NCBI GenBank assembly: GCA_050013875.1
Contig: JBEKEK010000007.1
Location: 30,771 to 94,770 of the forward strand
Reading direction: 5' to 3'
Length of the DNA: 64,000 nt
Source: Trebonia sp050013875
GTDB taxonomy: Bacteria > Actinomycetota > Actinomycetes > Streptosporangiales > Streptosporangiaceae
Positions 1-7,995 of the stretch are shown here, piece by piece. The first letter of the stretch is position 1, and each line of letters opens with the position of its first letter. The notes below the pieces were generated by a model. That model searched no databases. It saw only the letters and a program-made list of their open reading frames with translations, and had not been told where the DNA came from. The position numbers and the translations under genes are program-made.

Positions 1-995
1 GCGCGCCGCGCAGCGACCGAGCGTCGCTGAAGCCCAGCCGCGCCGCGACCGCCGTCCTGCTCAGTCCCCGCGCCAGCAGCACGGCGGCGCGGTCGCGGCG
101 AATCCCGTCGACGACCTCCCGCCAGCTGGTGCCCTCCTCCTCCAGGTGACGCTGCAAGCTCCGCGGGCTGACCGCCAGCCGGTCCGCCACCGTCGGCAGT
201 GACAGGCCGTCATCGGCCAGATGCGCGCTCACGACCTGCCGGAGCTCGTCCGCTCAGCCCGGCGCGGGCGCCTGCGCCGCGATCACGCCGTCCGCATGCT
301 CCCGAAGGACCGCCGCGAGCGGGGCGTCGGCGCCCGGCAACGGCAGCGACAGGTCCGCGGCGGCCAGGGTCATGGTGGAGGATTCAGTGCCGAAGTCGAC
401 CCGGCCGGTGCCGAACAGGCTGGCCAGCTCACGGTAACGGGGCGGGGCGGCGGCCGCCAGCGCCAGGTGCAACGGCCGGACCTCGCGGCCAGCCGCGTGC
501 CGGGCGTGGAACAGCACCACCCCCAGCGAGAACTGGCTGGCCACCGCGTCAACATCAGGTTCACCCGACCGGATCTGGAAGGTGAGCGTCGCGCCGTCGC
601 CCTCGCCGCCGGTCAGCCGGATCTCGTTAGCGGCGGTGTTGAGCAAGGCTGAAGTAGTACCGCACGAACTCCGTGATCGCCTCGCCCAGTGTGGGGGCGG
701 TCTGGAACAAGTAGTCGATCAGGTGCAGCCGTCCAGAGCGCCACTGGCTGGCTGCCTTTACCCCCAGGGACGGATCACTGGTTTCAGCCAGAGCGAGCCG
801 CCATAGCCTGCTCAGAGACATGGTAGGGACACGCGTGGCATTACCGGCAAGCACGTCCGCCGGCAAGCCAGCCTGGCGGGCCAGTGCCCCGCCGTCGCCG
901 CCCATCCCCTCCAGCCCCGTCAGGACCAGGCGGGCCACAGACACGTGCGCCGTCGGCTCACGCGGCCGCGTCGGCACATCCCAGGAACCCGGCAT
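1..995 (-). pseudogene. AraC-family regulator, frameshifted and interrupted, runs off left edge
   Basis: Three consecutive pieces on the minus strand together spell one AraC regulator of the type with an N-terminal arabinose-binding-like domain. The first piece (995 to about 645) ends at the motif EFVRYYFSL. The second continues in another frame with LNTAANEIRLTGG, which needs one extra base near 645-650. That second frame meets an in-frame TGA at 254-256, and the same frame then reads on into a clear helix-turn-helix domain (LSLPTVADRLAVSPRSLQRH, then a second helix pair ending LGFSDARSLRGA) to position 1. The 3' end lies outside the window. Two independent lesions make a decayed gene more likely than one sequencing error. 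The target is unknown. Confidence 0.8.
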
Positions 996-1357
996 GTTTG
1001 TATTCTCGCAGCTGCGCGCCCGCGTCAGGTGCCGGGGCCCCCATCGGGGTGTGAATGCTTACTGCGAAGGTCTTGTCAGTAAGCCGTCAACATACTGTCA
1101 GTGCTAAATCAGCACCCGCTTCCGCTGGCTTTCTGCCATTCACACTTCACCTAAGATCAACGCCGCGAGAAGTGAAGATCATAAGAAATGGAACGGGAGC
1201 GTGCTTCGCGCCGCTGGGGGCACTGGGCCTGTTGGGCGGAGCCACGCGTGCGTTCGGGGGAGCGGTCTTGGGTTTTACCTCTAGCGACGGGCCGCTCCGA
1301 TCACACGACCGTAATGACGATGGGGATCATCAAAACTACGAGAGCGAGTAAGAAAAA
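996..1357. other. Intergenic region between the AraC remnant and the tautomerase gene
   Basis: There is no convincing gene here. The stretch 1070-1105 carries two TGTCAGT copies (within cttgtcagtaagc and tactgtcagtgct) that could be part of a control region for either divergent neighbour. Open frames such as 1055-1351 have poor actinobacterial codon usage and no recognisable domain. Confidence 0.5.
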
Positions 1358-1909
1358 ATGCCGATGTGCGACATTTACATCCCTGCGGGCGCCCTGCCCC
1401 CCGACGCGGAGAAGGAGCTGGTCAAGAGGGTCTCGGAGATTCTCGTCGGCCACGAGATGCGCCGGATGGCCGACTCGACGGCCGACCCGGCCGAATTGGC
1501 GGCCAGCCGTGAGCACGCCAGCTCGATCGCCTGGATGTTCGTTCACCGCACCGAGACCTATGTCGCCGGCGAGATGATCGAGGAACCGCGTTACAAGTTC
1601 GAGGTCGCTATCCCGGAAGGCCTCATCGACGACGTCTTCAGGGACTCCATCGTCTCTGACCTGACACGCGCTGTCGCGGATGCGGAGAGCGGCAAATGGC
1701 GCCACGTGAGCCGGCGCGTCTGGGTGTTCACCTACGAGGTCCCGGACGGCTCATGGGGCGGCGGCGGCCGGACCATGCACTTGCGGGACATCGTCGACTT
1801 TGTCGCGCCTGGGCGAGGCGCGTTCGCCGAGCAGCGCTTCGCCGATGCGCGTCGTCAGGCCGCCGCGGCCACGCTGGCGCTCGCCGAAAGACCGAAGGCG
1901 ACCATGTGA
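1358..1909 (+). CDS. Tautomerase-superfamily protein
   Basis: A 183-residue protein beginning Met-Pro. In this superfamily the Met is removed and the N-terminal Pro acts as catalytic base. The start MPMCDIYIPAGALPPDAEKE, followed by an amphipathic helix, matches the beta-alpha-beta unit of 4-oxalocrotonate tautomerases. At about 183 residues it is longer than the 60-80 residue single-unit enzymes and probably holds two units, as in cis-CaaD or malonate semialdehyde decarboxylase-like members. The ribosome-binding site is weak (gagcgagtaagaaaaa). It is followed by cupin and isochorismatase-like genes on the same strand, which suggests small-molecule turnover. The substrate cannot be told from sequence. 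Confidence 0.75.
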   Translation: MPMCDIYIPAGALPPDAEKELVKRVSEILVGHEMRRMADSTADPAELAASREHASSIAWMFVHRTETYVAGEMIEEPRYKFEVAIPEGLIDDVFRDSIVSDLTRAVADAESGKWRHVSRRVWVFTYEVPDGSWGGGGRTMHLRDIVDFVAPGRGAFAEQRFADARRQAAAATLALAERPKATM

Positions 1910-2110
1910 GGGCCACGGGTGCGCCGCAGTCCCCGCACCAGGCCCCCGTGCCACGGGACCGGCATGGCCGCTCGGCAACGGTCGGTCATATGTCTGCAAT
2001 TCTGCTCTTCGGAGCGTTTAGCGGATGCTCGTGTATTCATTGTAGTACGCTATATCCAACTGCGGATCCCGCGCCGATGCCGGCGCATCGCGACTAGACG
2101 AAGGACGGAT

Positions 2111-2632
2111 ATGAGCGTTCCTTACCTGGCTGGGGCCGCCGACCACGAGCGCCTGGAGTGGCTCGGCGGCGGGGTCATGCGCATCCTGCTTGACGGACGA
2201 AAGACCGGTGGTCAGTTCACGCTGCTGCACTCGGAGCCGGCGGGCGGATCCGCGTCGCCGGTCCACGTCCATGACAACGAAGACGAGGTGATCGTGCTGC
2301 TGCGCGGCAGCGGCGTCTTCTGGGCGGGAGAGCATCGCTACCAGCTGTCCGAAGGCGGCGTCGCCTTCCTGCCGCGCAAGCTCCCGCATGCCTACCGGTT
2401 CACCTCGGAGACCGTGGAGATGCTCGCGATCTGCACGCCTGCGGGCACCGAGGAGTTCTTCCGCGCGGCTGGCTGGGATCTCTCCCGCCCCAAGCCCGAC
2501 GGCTGGGAGATCACCCCGGCCAGCATGGCCGCGGCCGCCAAGGCTACCGGCCAGGCCATTCTCGGACCGCCGCTCTCGGCCGACCAGATGATCCCGGCGG
2601 ACTACCTGAAATCTCTCTCAGAACCGAGCTGA
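2111..2632 (+). CDS. Cupin-domain protein (quercetinase-like)
   Basis: A 173-residue single-domain cupin. The first cupin motif is visible as HVHDNEDEVIVLLRGSG (His, His, Glu metal ligands) and the second as LPRKLPHAYRF, with the fourth ligand His. The C-terminal helical tail (EEFFRAAGWDLSRP) resembles the quercetin 2,3-dioxygenase-like group. I chose ATG 2111 because AAGGAC sits just upstream; the same frame stays open back to 1919, but that part lacks protein-like composition. Metal-dependent dioxygenase, isomerase and sensor roles are all possible. Confidence 0.8.
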   Translation: MSVPYLAGAADHERLEWLGGGVMRILLDGRKTGGQFTLLHSEPAGGSASPVHVHDNEDEVIVLLRGSGVFWAGEHRYQLSEGGVAFLPRKLPHAYRFTSETVEMLAICTPAGTEEFFRAAGWDLSRPKPDGWEITPASMAAAAKATGQAILGPPLSADQMIPADYLKSLSEPS

Positions 2633-2963
2633 TCCATCCGCGAGCGCGCCCGGCGCCCCGCAGACCGGCTGACGCTGGAACTACGGGATCTCGCAGACCC
2701 TCCCATTCTCCGACGCCTGCGCCGCAAGCTGGCGCGCCGGAGCCGCCCAGTGGCGTGCCCGAGCCTCCCAGCCGGGCTGGTGGCCCTGTGACCATTGATG
2801 AAAACGGATCACTGCGGGGGAAAGGTCCCCTTGATGACGCTCAGGGGCCAGGAGATCATCAGCAGTTTCAGGCGGGGCGTTACCCGCTCCGGAATGGGCG
2901 CGGCTCGGACGGAGCCGCCGGGGCGGAGCGATCGACGCCGACAAAGAGAGAGGCGGAATCGCA
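2633..2963. other. Intergenic region with possible coding remnant
   Basis: No intact gene. Between about 2690 and 2800 one plus frame reads like a protein tail (SQTLPFSDACAASWRAGA, ending PGWWPCDH, stop), with no start or family I recognise. It may be a remnant of a lost gene. The last 20 bases hold the ribosome-binding site of the following gene (gagaggcgg). Confidence 0.35.
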
Positions 2964-3725
2964 ATGACCGATCGCGTGGCTGACGTCGTCAGCTCTATCA
3001 CGAACTCCCCGCTTCCGGACAAGGTGCCGGTGGACCAGGCCCGGGCGGCCGGCCGCTTCGGCCATGACAAGCCCACCTACAGCAACAGCATCGTGCTGCT
3101 GATCGATCACCAGATCGGCCTGATGGCCAGCACTCGTGACACGACGACCGCGGCCGAGCTCAAGAGCAACGTGGTCGGCCTTGCCCGCGTCGCCAAGGCT
3201 CTTGAGCTGCCGGTGCTGATCTCCTCCTCGAACGCCCAGTGGCAGAACGGCGACACCCTTCCTGAGATCAAGGAACTGTTCCCCGATGTGGCGATCATCC
3301 GGCGGACCGGGATCATCAACGCCTACGAGGACCCTGAGTTCCGGGCGGCGTTCGACAAGCTCGCCGAGGAAACCGGGCGCCGCCACGTCATCGTCGCTGG
3401 GGTGACGATCGGCACCTGCGCGACCTTCCCGACCCTGTCCCTGCGCAACGACGGCTACCAGGTGTTCCCTGTGATCGACGCCTGCGGCGCGTGGGACAGG
3501 TACGAGGTTGACGCCGCCCTCGCGCGGATGGTGCAGGCAGGCGCCGAGCCCACCACGACGTTCGCGCTCGCGTGCGAGCTCCAGGAGGACTGGAAGAACA
3601 AGTACTCCAACGCGATGCTCGAGCCGTTCTACCAGAACCTGTCCGAGTACGGCTGGGTGACCCAGAACTTCTGGAACAACGTCGGCGGGCACGTCGTACC
3701 CGACCCATTTGGGACAGTTTCCTGA
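2964..3725 (+). CDS. Isochorismatase-family cysteine hydrolase (YcaC-like)
   Basis: A 253-residue hydrolase of the isochorismatase fold. The nucleophile region is GVTIGTCATFPTLSLRNDGY, with Cys in the expected place, and the acidic triad residue is in SIVLLIDHQIGLM. The usual lysine position appears as RRTGIINAYEDPEF, close to the YcaC pattern INAWDNEDF. The C-terminal ACELQEDWKNKYSNAM also matches YcaC relatives, whose substrate is unknown. The start ATG follows gagaggcgg at good spacing. The length is about 40 residues above YcaC because of an N-terminal extension. Confidence 0.85.
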   Translation: MTDRVADVVSSITNSPLPDKVPVDQARAAGRFGHDKPTYSNSIVLLIDHQIGLMASTRDTTTAAELKSNVVGLARVAKALELPVLISSSNAQWQNGDTLPEIKELFPDVAIIRRTGIINAYEDPEFRAAFDKLAEETGRRHVIVAGVTIGTCATFPTLSLRNDGYQVFPVIDACGAWDRYEVDAALARMVQAGAEPTTTFALACELQEDWKNKYSNAMLEPFYQNLSEYGWVTQNFWNNVGGHVVPDPFGTVS

Positions 3726-3835
3726 CGCGGACCTGACGGGCAGCGTGGACGGACAACGCTCGTCGCTGGTGCCCTCGCCGCTGACATGCGAGAGGGCTGG
3801 CAAGTGCAGCTGCGTGAACCAAGTCAGGAGGAAGC

Positions 3836-4120
3836 ATGTCGAGCGGCATCACGGCGGAGGATGTGGGGCGGGGCGCTGATCGGGTTGCCGGCCGGGTGGC
3901 TGTGGTGGTCGGCGCCAGTTCGGGGATCGGCGCGGAGACGGCGCGTGAGCTGGCATCGCGCGGGGCGAACGTGGTCATCGCGGCCCGCAACCGCGACGGG
4001 CTCGAGCGGGTTGCTGCCTCGGCCCGGGATCTCGGGGCGGGCGCCGTCGAGCCGTTCGTTGCCGACACGACCAGTCCCGGTGACCTGAGCCGGCAGCGAG
4101 CAGTACCTCCCCCCCGTTGA
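3836..4120 (+). pseudogene. N-terminal fragment of a short-chain dehydrogenase
   Basis: A strong AGGAGGAA site precedes the ATG. Residues 19-55 form the complete first beta-alpha-beta of an SDR with the nucleotide-binding motif VVVGASSGIGAETARELASR and a following ARNRDGLE typical of NADP-type SDRs. After about 80 residues homology stops (near ADTTSPGD) and the frame ends at 4120. No NAG, YxxxK or other SDR motifs follow, so about two thirds of the gene is missing. It was probably truncated by recombination near 4080. Confidence 0.75.
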
Positions 4121-4295
4121 CGTCAGGCTCGGGCCCGTGGACCTGGAGATGCTGGACGCGCTGATCACCACGGGCACCGCGGCCAGCCGGGCGGAAGCCG
4201 TCGGCTGGGTGCTGGCCCGCATCCGCGAACGGCCGGCCTACGCCAGGCTCAGCGAGCGGGCACGAGAGCCGGACGAGCTCAAAGCCCACTTCTGA
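4089..4295 (+). pseudogene. C-terminal fragment of an unidentified protein
   Basis: Immediately after the SDR fragment another plus frame becomes protein-like and runs to a TGA at 4293. It reads VRLGPVDLEMLDALITTG and continues with VLARIRERPAYARLSER to the end DELKAHF. The pattern, a short strand and then helices with an RIRERPAYxxL segment, is reminiscent of small ribbon-helix-helix-like actinobacterial proteins, but I cannot name it. An ATG at 4149 could give a 48-residue peptide; there is no good ribosome-binding site. A second short Ala/Asn/Gln-rich frame follows at about 4349-4435 (ATNQAAANQAAAD). Confidence 0.4.
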
Positions 4296-4472
4296 CCCCC
4301 GCAGACCGGCGGGCTGGTGTCGCGTGGAGCGCGCCGGGGCCACAGACCGACCTGGAGGCCGCCACCAACCAGGCCGCCGCCAACCAGGCCGCCGCCGACA
4401 CGGACGCAGCCCCAGCGATCGGGCCTGCGGCCTAGCCGGGACTAGCGCTGGTAGCTAACGGATACGCGAGTA

Positions 4473-4501
4473 TTGCCACGATGACGTAAAGTAATTATAC
4501 G
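4473..4501 (+). promoter_or_regulatory. Putative promoter of the hybrid histidine kinase
   Basis: TTGCCA at 4473-4478 and TATACG at 4496-4501 are separated by exactly 17 bases, a good fit to a housekeeping sigma promoter. Transcription would start near 4508, just ahead of the GGAG site (4507-4510) and the GTG start at 4521, giving a very short leader. The region is locally AT-rich compared with its surroundings. Confidence 0.5.
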
Positions 4502-4520
4502 AGTTCGGAGAGTAGCTAAT

Positions 4521-6866
4521 GTGAGGCAGCTGACTGATGCCTTCTCCGTCGCCCTGCTGGAGGCAGCGCCGGATGCGGTGGTGTGCGTTGACTCGCGTGG
4601 GCGGATGGTGCTGGTGAACGCGCAGGCGGAGCGCCTGTTCGGCTATCGGCGGGAAGAACTCGACGGGAAGCCGGTGGAGATTCTGGTCCCGGACGCGGCC
4701 CGGGCCGGGCACCCGGCACTGCGCGGCGCCTACGGGCGCGACCCGCGGCCGCGGGCGATGGGCGAGGGACAGGACCTGACCGGCCGGCGCCGGGATGGCA
4801 GCACCTTTCCCGCGGAGATCTCCCTGTCGGCCATCGGCGCAGGCGAGGGGATGCTCGTCATGGCCGCGGTCAGGGACGCGACCCGTCAACGGGAGGCCGC
4901 CGTGGCGGCGGCGCGGCTCGCGTCGATCATCCAGTCCTCGCATGACGCGGTGATCGGCCAGACCGTCGAGCAGGTGATCACGACCTGGAATCCGGCTGCG
5001 GAGCAGCTTTACGGCTACTCCGCGGCCGAGATGATCGGCGGCCAGATCGACATGCTGATCCCTCCGGCCCTGCGGGCCGCCGAGCACGAGATCCAGGCCG
5101 CGATCATCAGGGGCGAGCGGATAGAGCAGTTCCAGGCCCAGCGGATCCGCAAGGACGGGACCATGATCGAGGTGTCGGTCACGCTGTCCCCGATCGCCGA
5201 CCGGCAGGGAACGGTCATCGGCGTGTCCCGGATATCCCGGGACCTCAGCACTCAGCAGCGCGCCGACGTCCGGTTCCGGGGGCTGCTTGAGTCGGCCCCG
5301 GACGCGATGGTGTGCGTGGATTCCGCCGGACAGATCACGCTGGTCAACGCGCAGGCCGAGCGACTGTTCGGGTACAGCCGCCAGGAGCTGGCAGGACAGC
5401 CGGTGGAGATTCTGGTCCCGGACGCGGCCAGCGCCGGGCACCCCGCCCTCCGTGGCGCCTATGGCCGCGACCCGCGGCCGCGGGCGATGGGCGAGGGACT
5501 CGACCTGACCGCGCGGCGCCGGGACGGCAGCACCTTCCCCGCGGAGATCTCCCTGTCGGCCATCGGCAGCGGCGAGGAGATGCTGGTATCGGCCGCGGTC
5601 CGTGACATCAGCGAGCGGCTGCGGCTGCGCGCCGCGCACGAGCGGCTGGAACGGCAGGCCGAACAGGACCGGCTGGAACGCAAGCTCCAGCAGTCGCAAC
5701 GGCTGGAAAGCCTGGGCGAGCTGGCCGGCGGAGTCGCGCACGACTTCAACAACCTGCTCAGCGTGATCTCCGGCTACACCGCCTTCATCAGGGACGAGGT
5801 GACCAAAGACCCGCCGCACATCAGCTGGCAGGACGTCCGGGAGGACCTCGCCCAGGTCGAAGAGGGCGTGCAACGGGCCGCACAGCTGACCCGCCAGCTG
5901 CTCACCTTCGGCCGTCGCGAGGTCAGCCAGCCGCGCCCGCTGGACCTGGGCGAGGTCGTCGCCGACATGCAGCCGCTGCTGGCCGCCACCCTCCGCGAGC
6001 AGGTCGAACTCGCCACCGAGCTGGCACCGTGCCCGGTACTGGCCGACGCCGCCCAGATCGAGCAGGTCCTGCTCTGCCTCGCGGTCAACGCCCGCGACGC
6101 CATGCCCCGCGGCGGCACGCTCATCATCAGAACCGGCACCGCGGATGCGGACGAGACAGCCACCGCAGGCCGGCCGGGACCGCTCCCCCCGAGAGATGCC
6201 CGCCTGACCGTCAGCGACACCGGCACCGGGATGCTCCCCGAAGTCGCCGAACGGGCCTTCGAGCCGTTCTTCACCACCAAGGCCCGGGGCCAGGGCCCGG
6301 GTCTGGGCCTGTCCACCGTCTACGGCATCATCACCCAGGCCGGCGGCGACGTGCAGATCCGCTCCGAGCCTGGCACCGGCACCACCGTCACCATCCTGCT
6401 GCCGCAGTTTGCCACCCAGCCTCCCCTGCCGCCCGCCCAGCAGGCACCTCCGCCCCCGCGGCAGGCACCGCGCGACGGCGACGGTGCGACCGTGCTGATC
6501 GCCGAGGACCAGGCGGAACTGCGGGAGGTAGCCCGCCGGATCCTCACCGGCAGCGGTTACCACGTCATCACCGCGGCCGACGGGCTGGAAGCCATCCGGG
6601 CAGCCGCCGCTCACCCCGGCGCCATCGACGCGTTCCTTACCGACGTCGTCATGCCAAAAATGGGAGGAAAGGAAGCCGCCCGCCAGATCCAGGCCCTCTG
6701 CCCGCAGGTCAAGATACTGTTCATGTCCGGCTACACCGGCGGAGTCCTCGACGACCACGGCATCCTGGGGGAAGGCGTTAACCTCATCCAGAAGCCCTTC
6801 AGCGAAGCATCCCTGCTTGCCCGCCTGCAAGAACTCCTGCCCGTCAACCACGATCACGCCGGATAA
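4521..6866 (+). CDS. PAS-PAS-PAS hybrid sensor histidine kinase with receiver domain
   Basis: A 781-residue soluble hybrid kinase; no membrane segment is seen. Domains in order: PAS 1 (about 10-120), PAS 2 (132-246), PAS 3 (253-365), a short coiled linker, HisKA with the phospho-acceptor His407 in GGVAHDFNNLLS, HATPase (about 500-635; N box NARDAM, G boxes DTGTGM and GPGLGLSTV), a Pro-rich linker, and a receiver domain (about 655-775) with phospho-acceptor Asp near 708 in FLTDVVMPKMGG and the conserved Lys in IQKPFS. PAS 1 and PAS 3 are nearly identical, sharing LVNAQAERLFGY and GHPALRGAYGRDPRPRAMGE. Start GTG follows GGAG. No cognate output regulator lies nearby, so the target is unknown. 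Confidence 0.93.
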   Translation: MRQLTDAFSVALLEAAPDAVVCVDSRGRMVLVNAQAERLFGYRREELDGKPVEILVPDAARAGHPALRGAYGRDPRPRAMGEGQDLTGRRRDGSTFPAEISLSAIGAGEGMLVMAAVRDATRQREAAVAAARLASIIQSSHDAVIGQTVEQVITTWNPAAEQLYGYSAAEMIGGQIDMLIPPALRAAEHEIQAAIIRGERIEQFQAQRIRKDGTMIEVSVTLSPIADRQGTVIGVSRISRDLSTQQRADVRFRGLLESAPDAMVCVDSAGQITLVNAQAERLFGYSRQELAGQPVEILVPDAASAGHPALRGAYGRDPRPRAMGEGLDLTARRRDGSTFPAEISLSAIGSGEEMLVSAAVRDISERLRLRAAHERLERQAEQDRLERKLQQSQRLESLGELAGGVAHDFNNLLSVISGYTAFIRDEVTKDPPHISWQDVREDLAQVEEGVQRAAQLTRQLLTFGRREVSQPRPLDLGEVVADMQPLLAATLREQVELATELAPCPVLADAAQIEQVLLCLAVNARDAMPRGGTLIIRTGTADADETATAGRPGPLPPRDARLTVSDTGTGMLPEVAERAFEPFFTTKARGQGPGLGLSTVYGIITQAGGDVQIRSEPGTGTTVTILLPQFATQPPLPPAQQAPPPPRQAPRDGDGATVLIAEDQAELREVARRILTGSGYHVITAADGLEAIRAAAAHPGAIDAFLTDVVMPKMGGKEAARQIQALCPQVKILFMSGYTGGVLDDHGILGEGVNLIQKPFSEASLLARLQELLPVNHDHAG

Positions 6867-7074
6867 CCAAGGCCGGTGCGGGCTCACTGATCAGCAGAAG
6901 GCCCCCGATGCTTAAACTCCATGCCGACCTTGCCAACGGCTCGAAGATCTCAATTCGCTCGTTTTGATGTGCGTATTATGGGTGCTGTCCTATTTACATG
7001 GGTGAGCGGTAGACGGCAGATCCCGCGTGACCGCGCCGGTCAGGCGGGATGCCGCTCATTGTCCTTGTGCCAGT

Positions 7075-7710
7075 TTAAAGATTGATGGCGACGTCCGGCT
7101 GGCCCGAGGTGCAGATGGTGCCGTCAATGAGTTCCGCGACGCCACTCAGGACGTAGTCAAAGGTGCAGCCGTACTGGTTGAGGTTCGACCAGATGCGGGA
7201 CGCCTGATTGTTGAAGATCAGTCCTCCCGCGACCTGCTCCGAGCTGCCATTCTCGTCGTTGAGCGAGACGGTCCAGCTCCAGTCGATGGCCGTTAGCGGA
7301 GCATTCTTGAAGCCGCTGACGACCGCGACCTTGCTGATGCCGGTCTGGGAGACGCGGATCCACGAGATCCCGCAGTTGCCCGAGACCTGGTTGTAGTCGA
7401 TGTTCGTGTCGGACCGAACTCCGCGGTCGCGGTACAGGATCGGGCTCTTGGGCAGGTGGGACTTGGGATTGATGGGGACTGACTGCTGGGAACCGTTGGC
7501 ATAAGTGACGATCTTGTACCCGTGGGCCTTGGCGACCGCGGCGTTGAAGCCCGTCACGGTCATGCCCCGCTGCTGCACCCGCTGCTTGGGGGTGGCTGCC
7601 GAGTGGCCATTCGTGGCGGCGAACGCGGCCGAGGAACTGAAGAGCGTCCCCAGCACGACGGCGGCCACCAGGAATTTCTTGGTGAGGCTCCGGGGCATGG
7701 TCATAGTCAT
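7075..7710 (-). CDS. Secreted protein of unknown function
   Basis: A 211-residue protein with a clear Sec signal peptide: a basic start MTMTMPRSLTKK, a hydrophobic core and an AFAA cleavage region near residue 31. The mature part is polar and beta-strand-like with only two cysteines in CGISWIRVSQ and YGCTFDYVLSG, plus a third near the C-terminus in ICTSG. The start is supported by a strong AGGAAAGGAA site. I recognise no family. It lies upstream-to-downstream on the same strand as the PQQ-like lipoprotein gene, with about 285 bases between. Confidence 0.7.
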   Translation of the reverse strand: MTMTMPRSLTKKFLVAAVVLGTLFSSSAAFAATNGHSAATPKQRVQQRGMTVTGFNAAVAKAHGYKIVTYANGSQQSVPINPKSHLPKSPILYRDRGVRSDTNIDYNQVSGNCGISWIRVSQTGISKVAVVSGFKNAPLTAIDWSWTVSLNDENGSSEQVAGGLIFNNQASRIWSNLNQYGCTFDYVLSGVAELIDGTICTSGQPDVAINL

Positions 7711-7860
7711 TGTGCGTGATTTCCTTTCCTACGGTGGCAGACGGAGAATGACCAAGCGGCAGCCACGTGCCCCCCGTTGGGACGACGCGAGTGGCCCGCC
7801 TTGATCAAAAAAGGAACACTCCCTGGCAAAAGCCCGCACAATCAGAATCATCATGAAAAG

Positions 7861-7889
7861 AGGACTGCAAATATCGAGTCCTAATTTTT
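7861..7889. terminator. Short hairpin followed by a T-run
   Basis: AGGACT (7861-7866) and AGTCCT (7877-7882) can pair across a 10-base loop, followed on the plus strand by AATTTTT. On the minus strand the same stem is followed by CTTTT. It sits just downstream of the minus-strand PQQ-like gene (ending 7996), so it may terminate that transcript. The stem is short. Confidence 0.35.
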
Positions 7890-7995
7890 CGATAAATGAT
7901 CTTCATGGCCAGCCTTTCGGCGGCAACGCCCGAGTCCCCGCGCCAGGCCAGGACGCGGGGACCGTCGCCAACGTAGGCCGGGACATCCGGGCCGC

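Noticed and set aside
254..256. In-frame TGA in the AraC remnant as a second selenocysteine codon
   Set aside because: It lies in a linker without a Cys counterpart, the same gene has a separate frameshift, and AraC regulators have no Sec forms. Decay is the simpler reading.
2633..2963. Transposase remnant before the isochorismatase-like gene
   Set aside because: A protein-like tail is visible, but I could not match it to any transposase motif.
4455..6887. 810-codon open frame on the minus strand opposite the hybrid histidine kinase
   Set aside because: Its composition is Gly/Arg/Asp-rich with no domain, and the plus strand carries a complete kinase. It is the usual antisense shadow in high-GC DNA.
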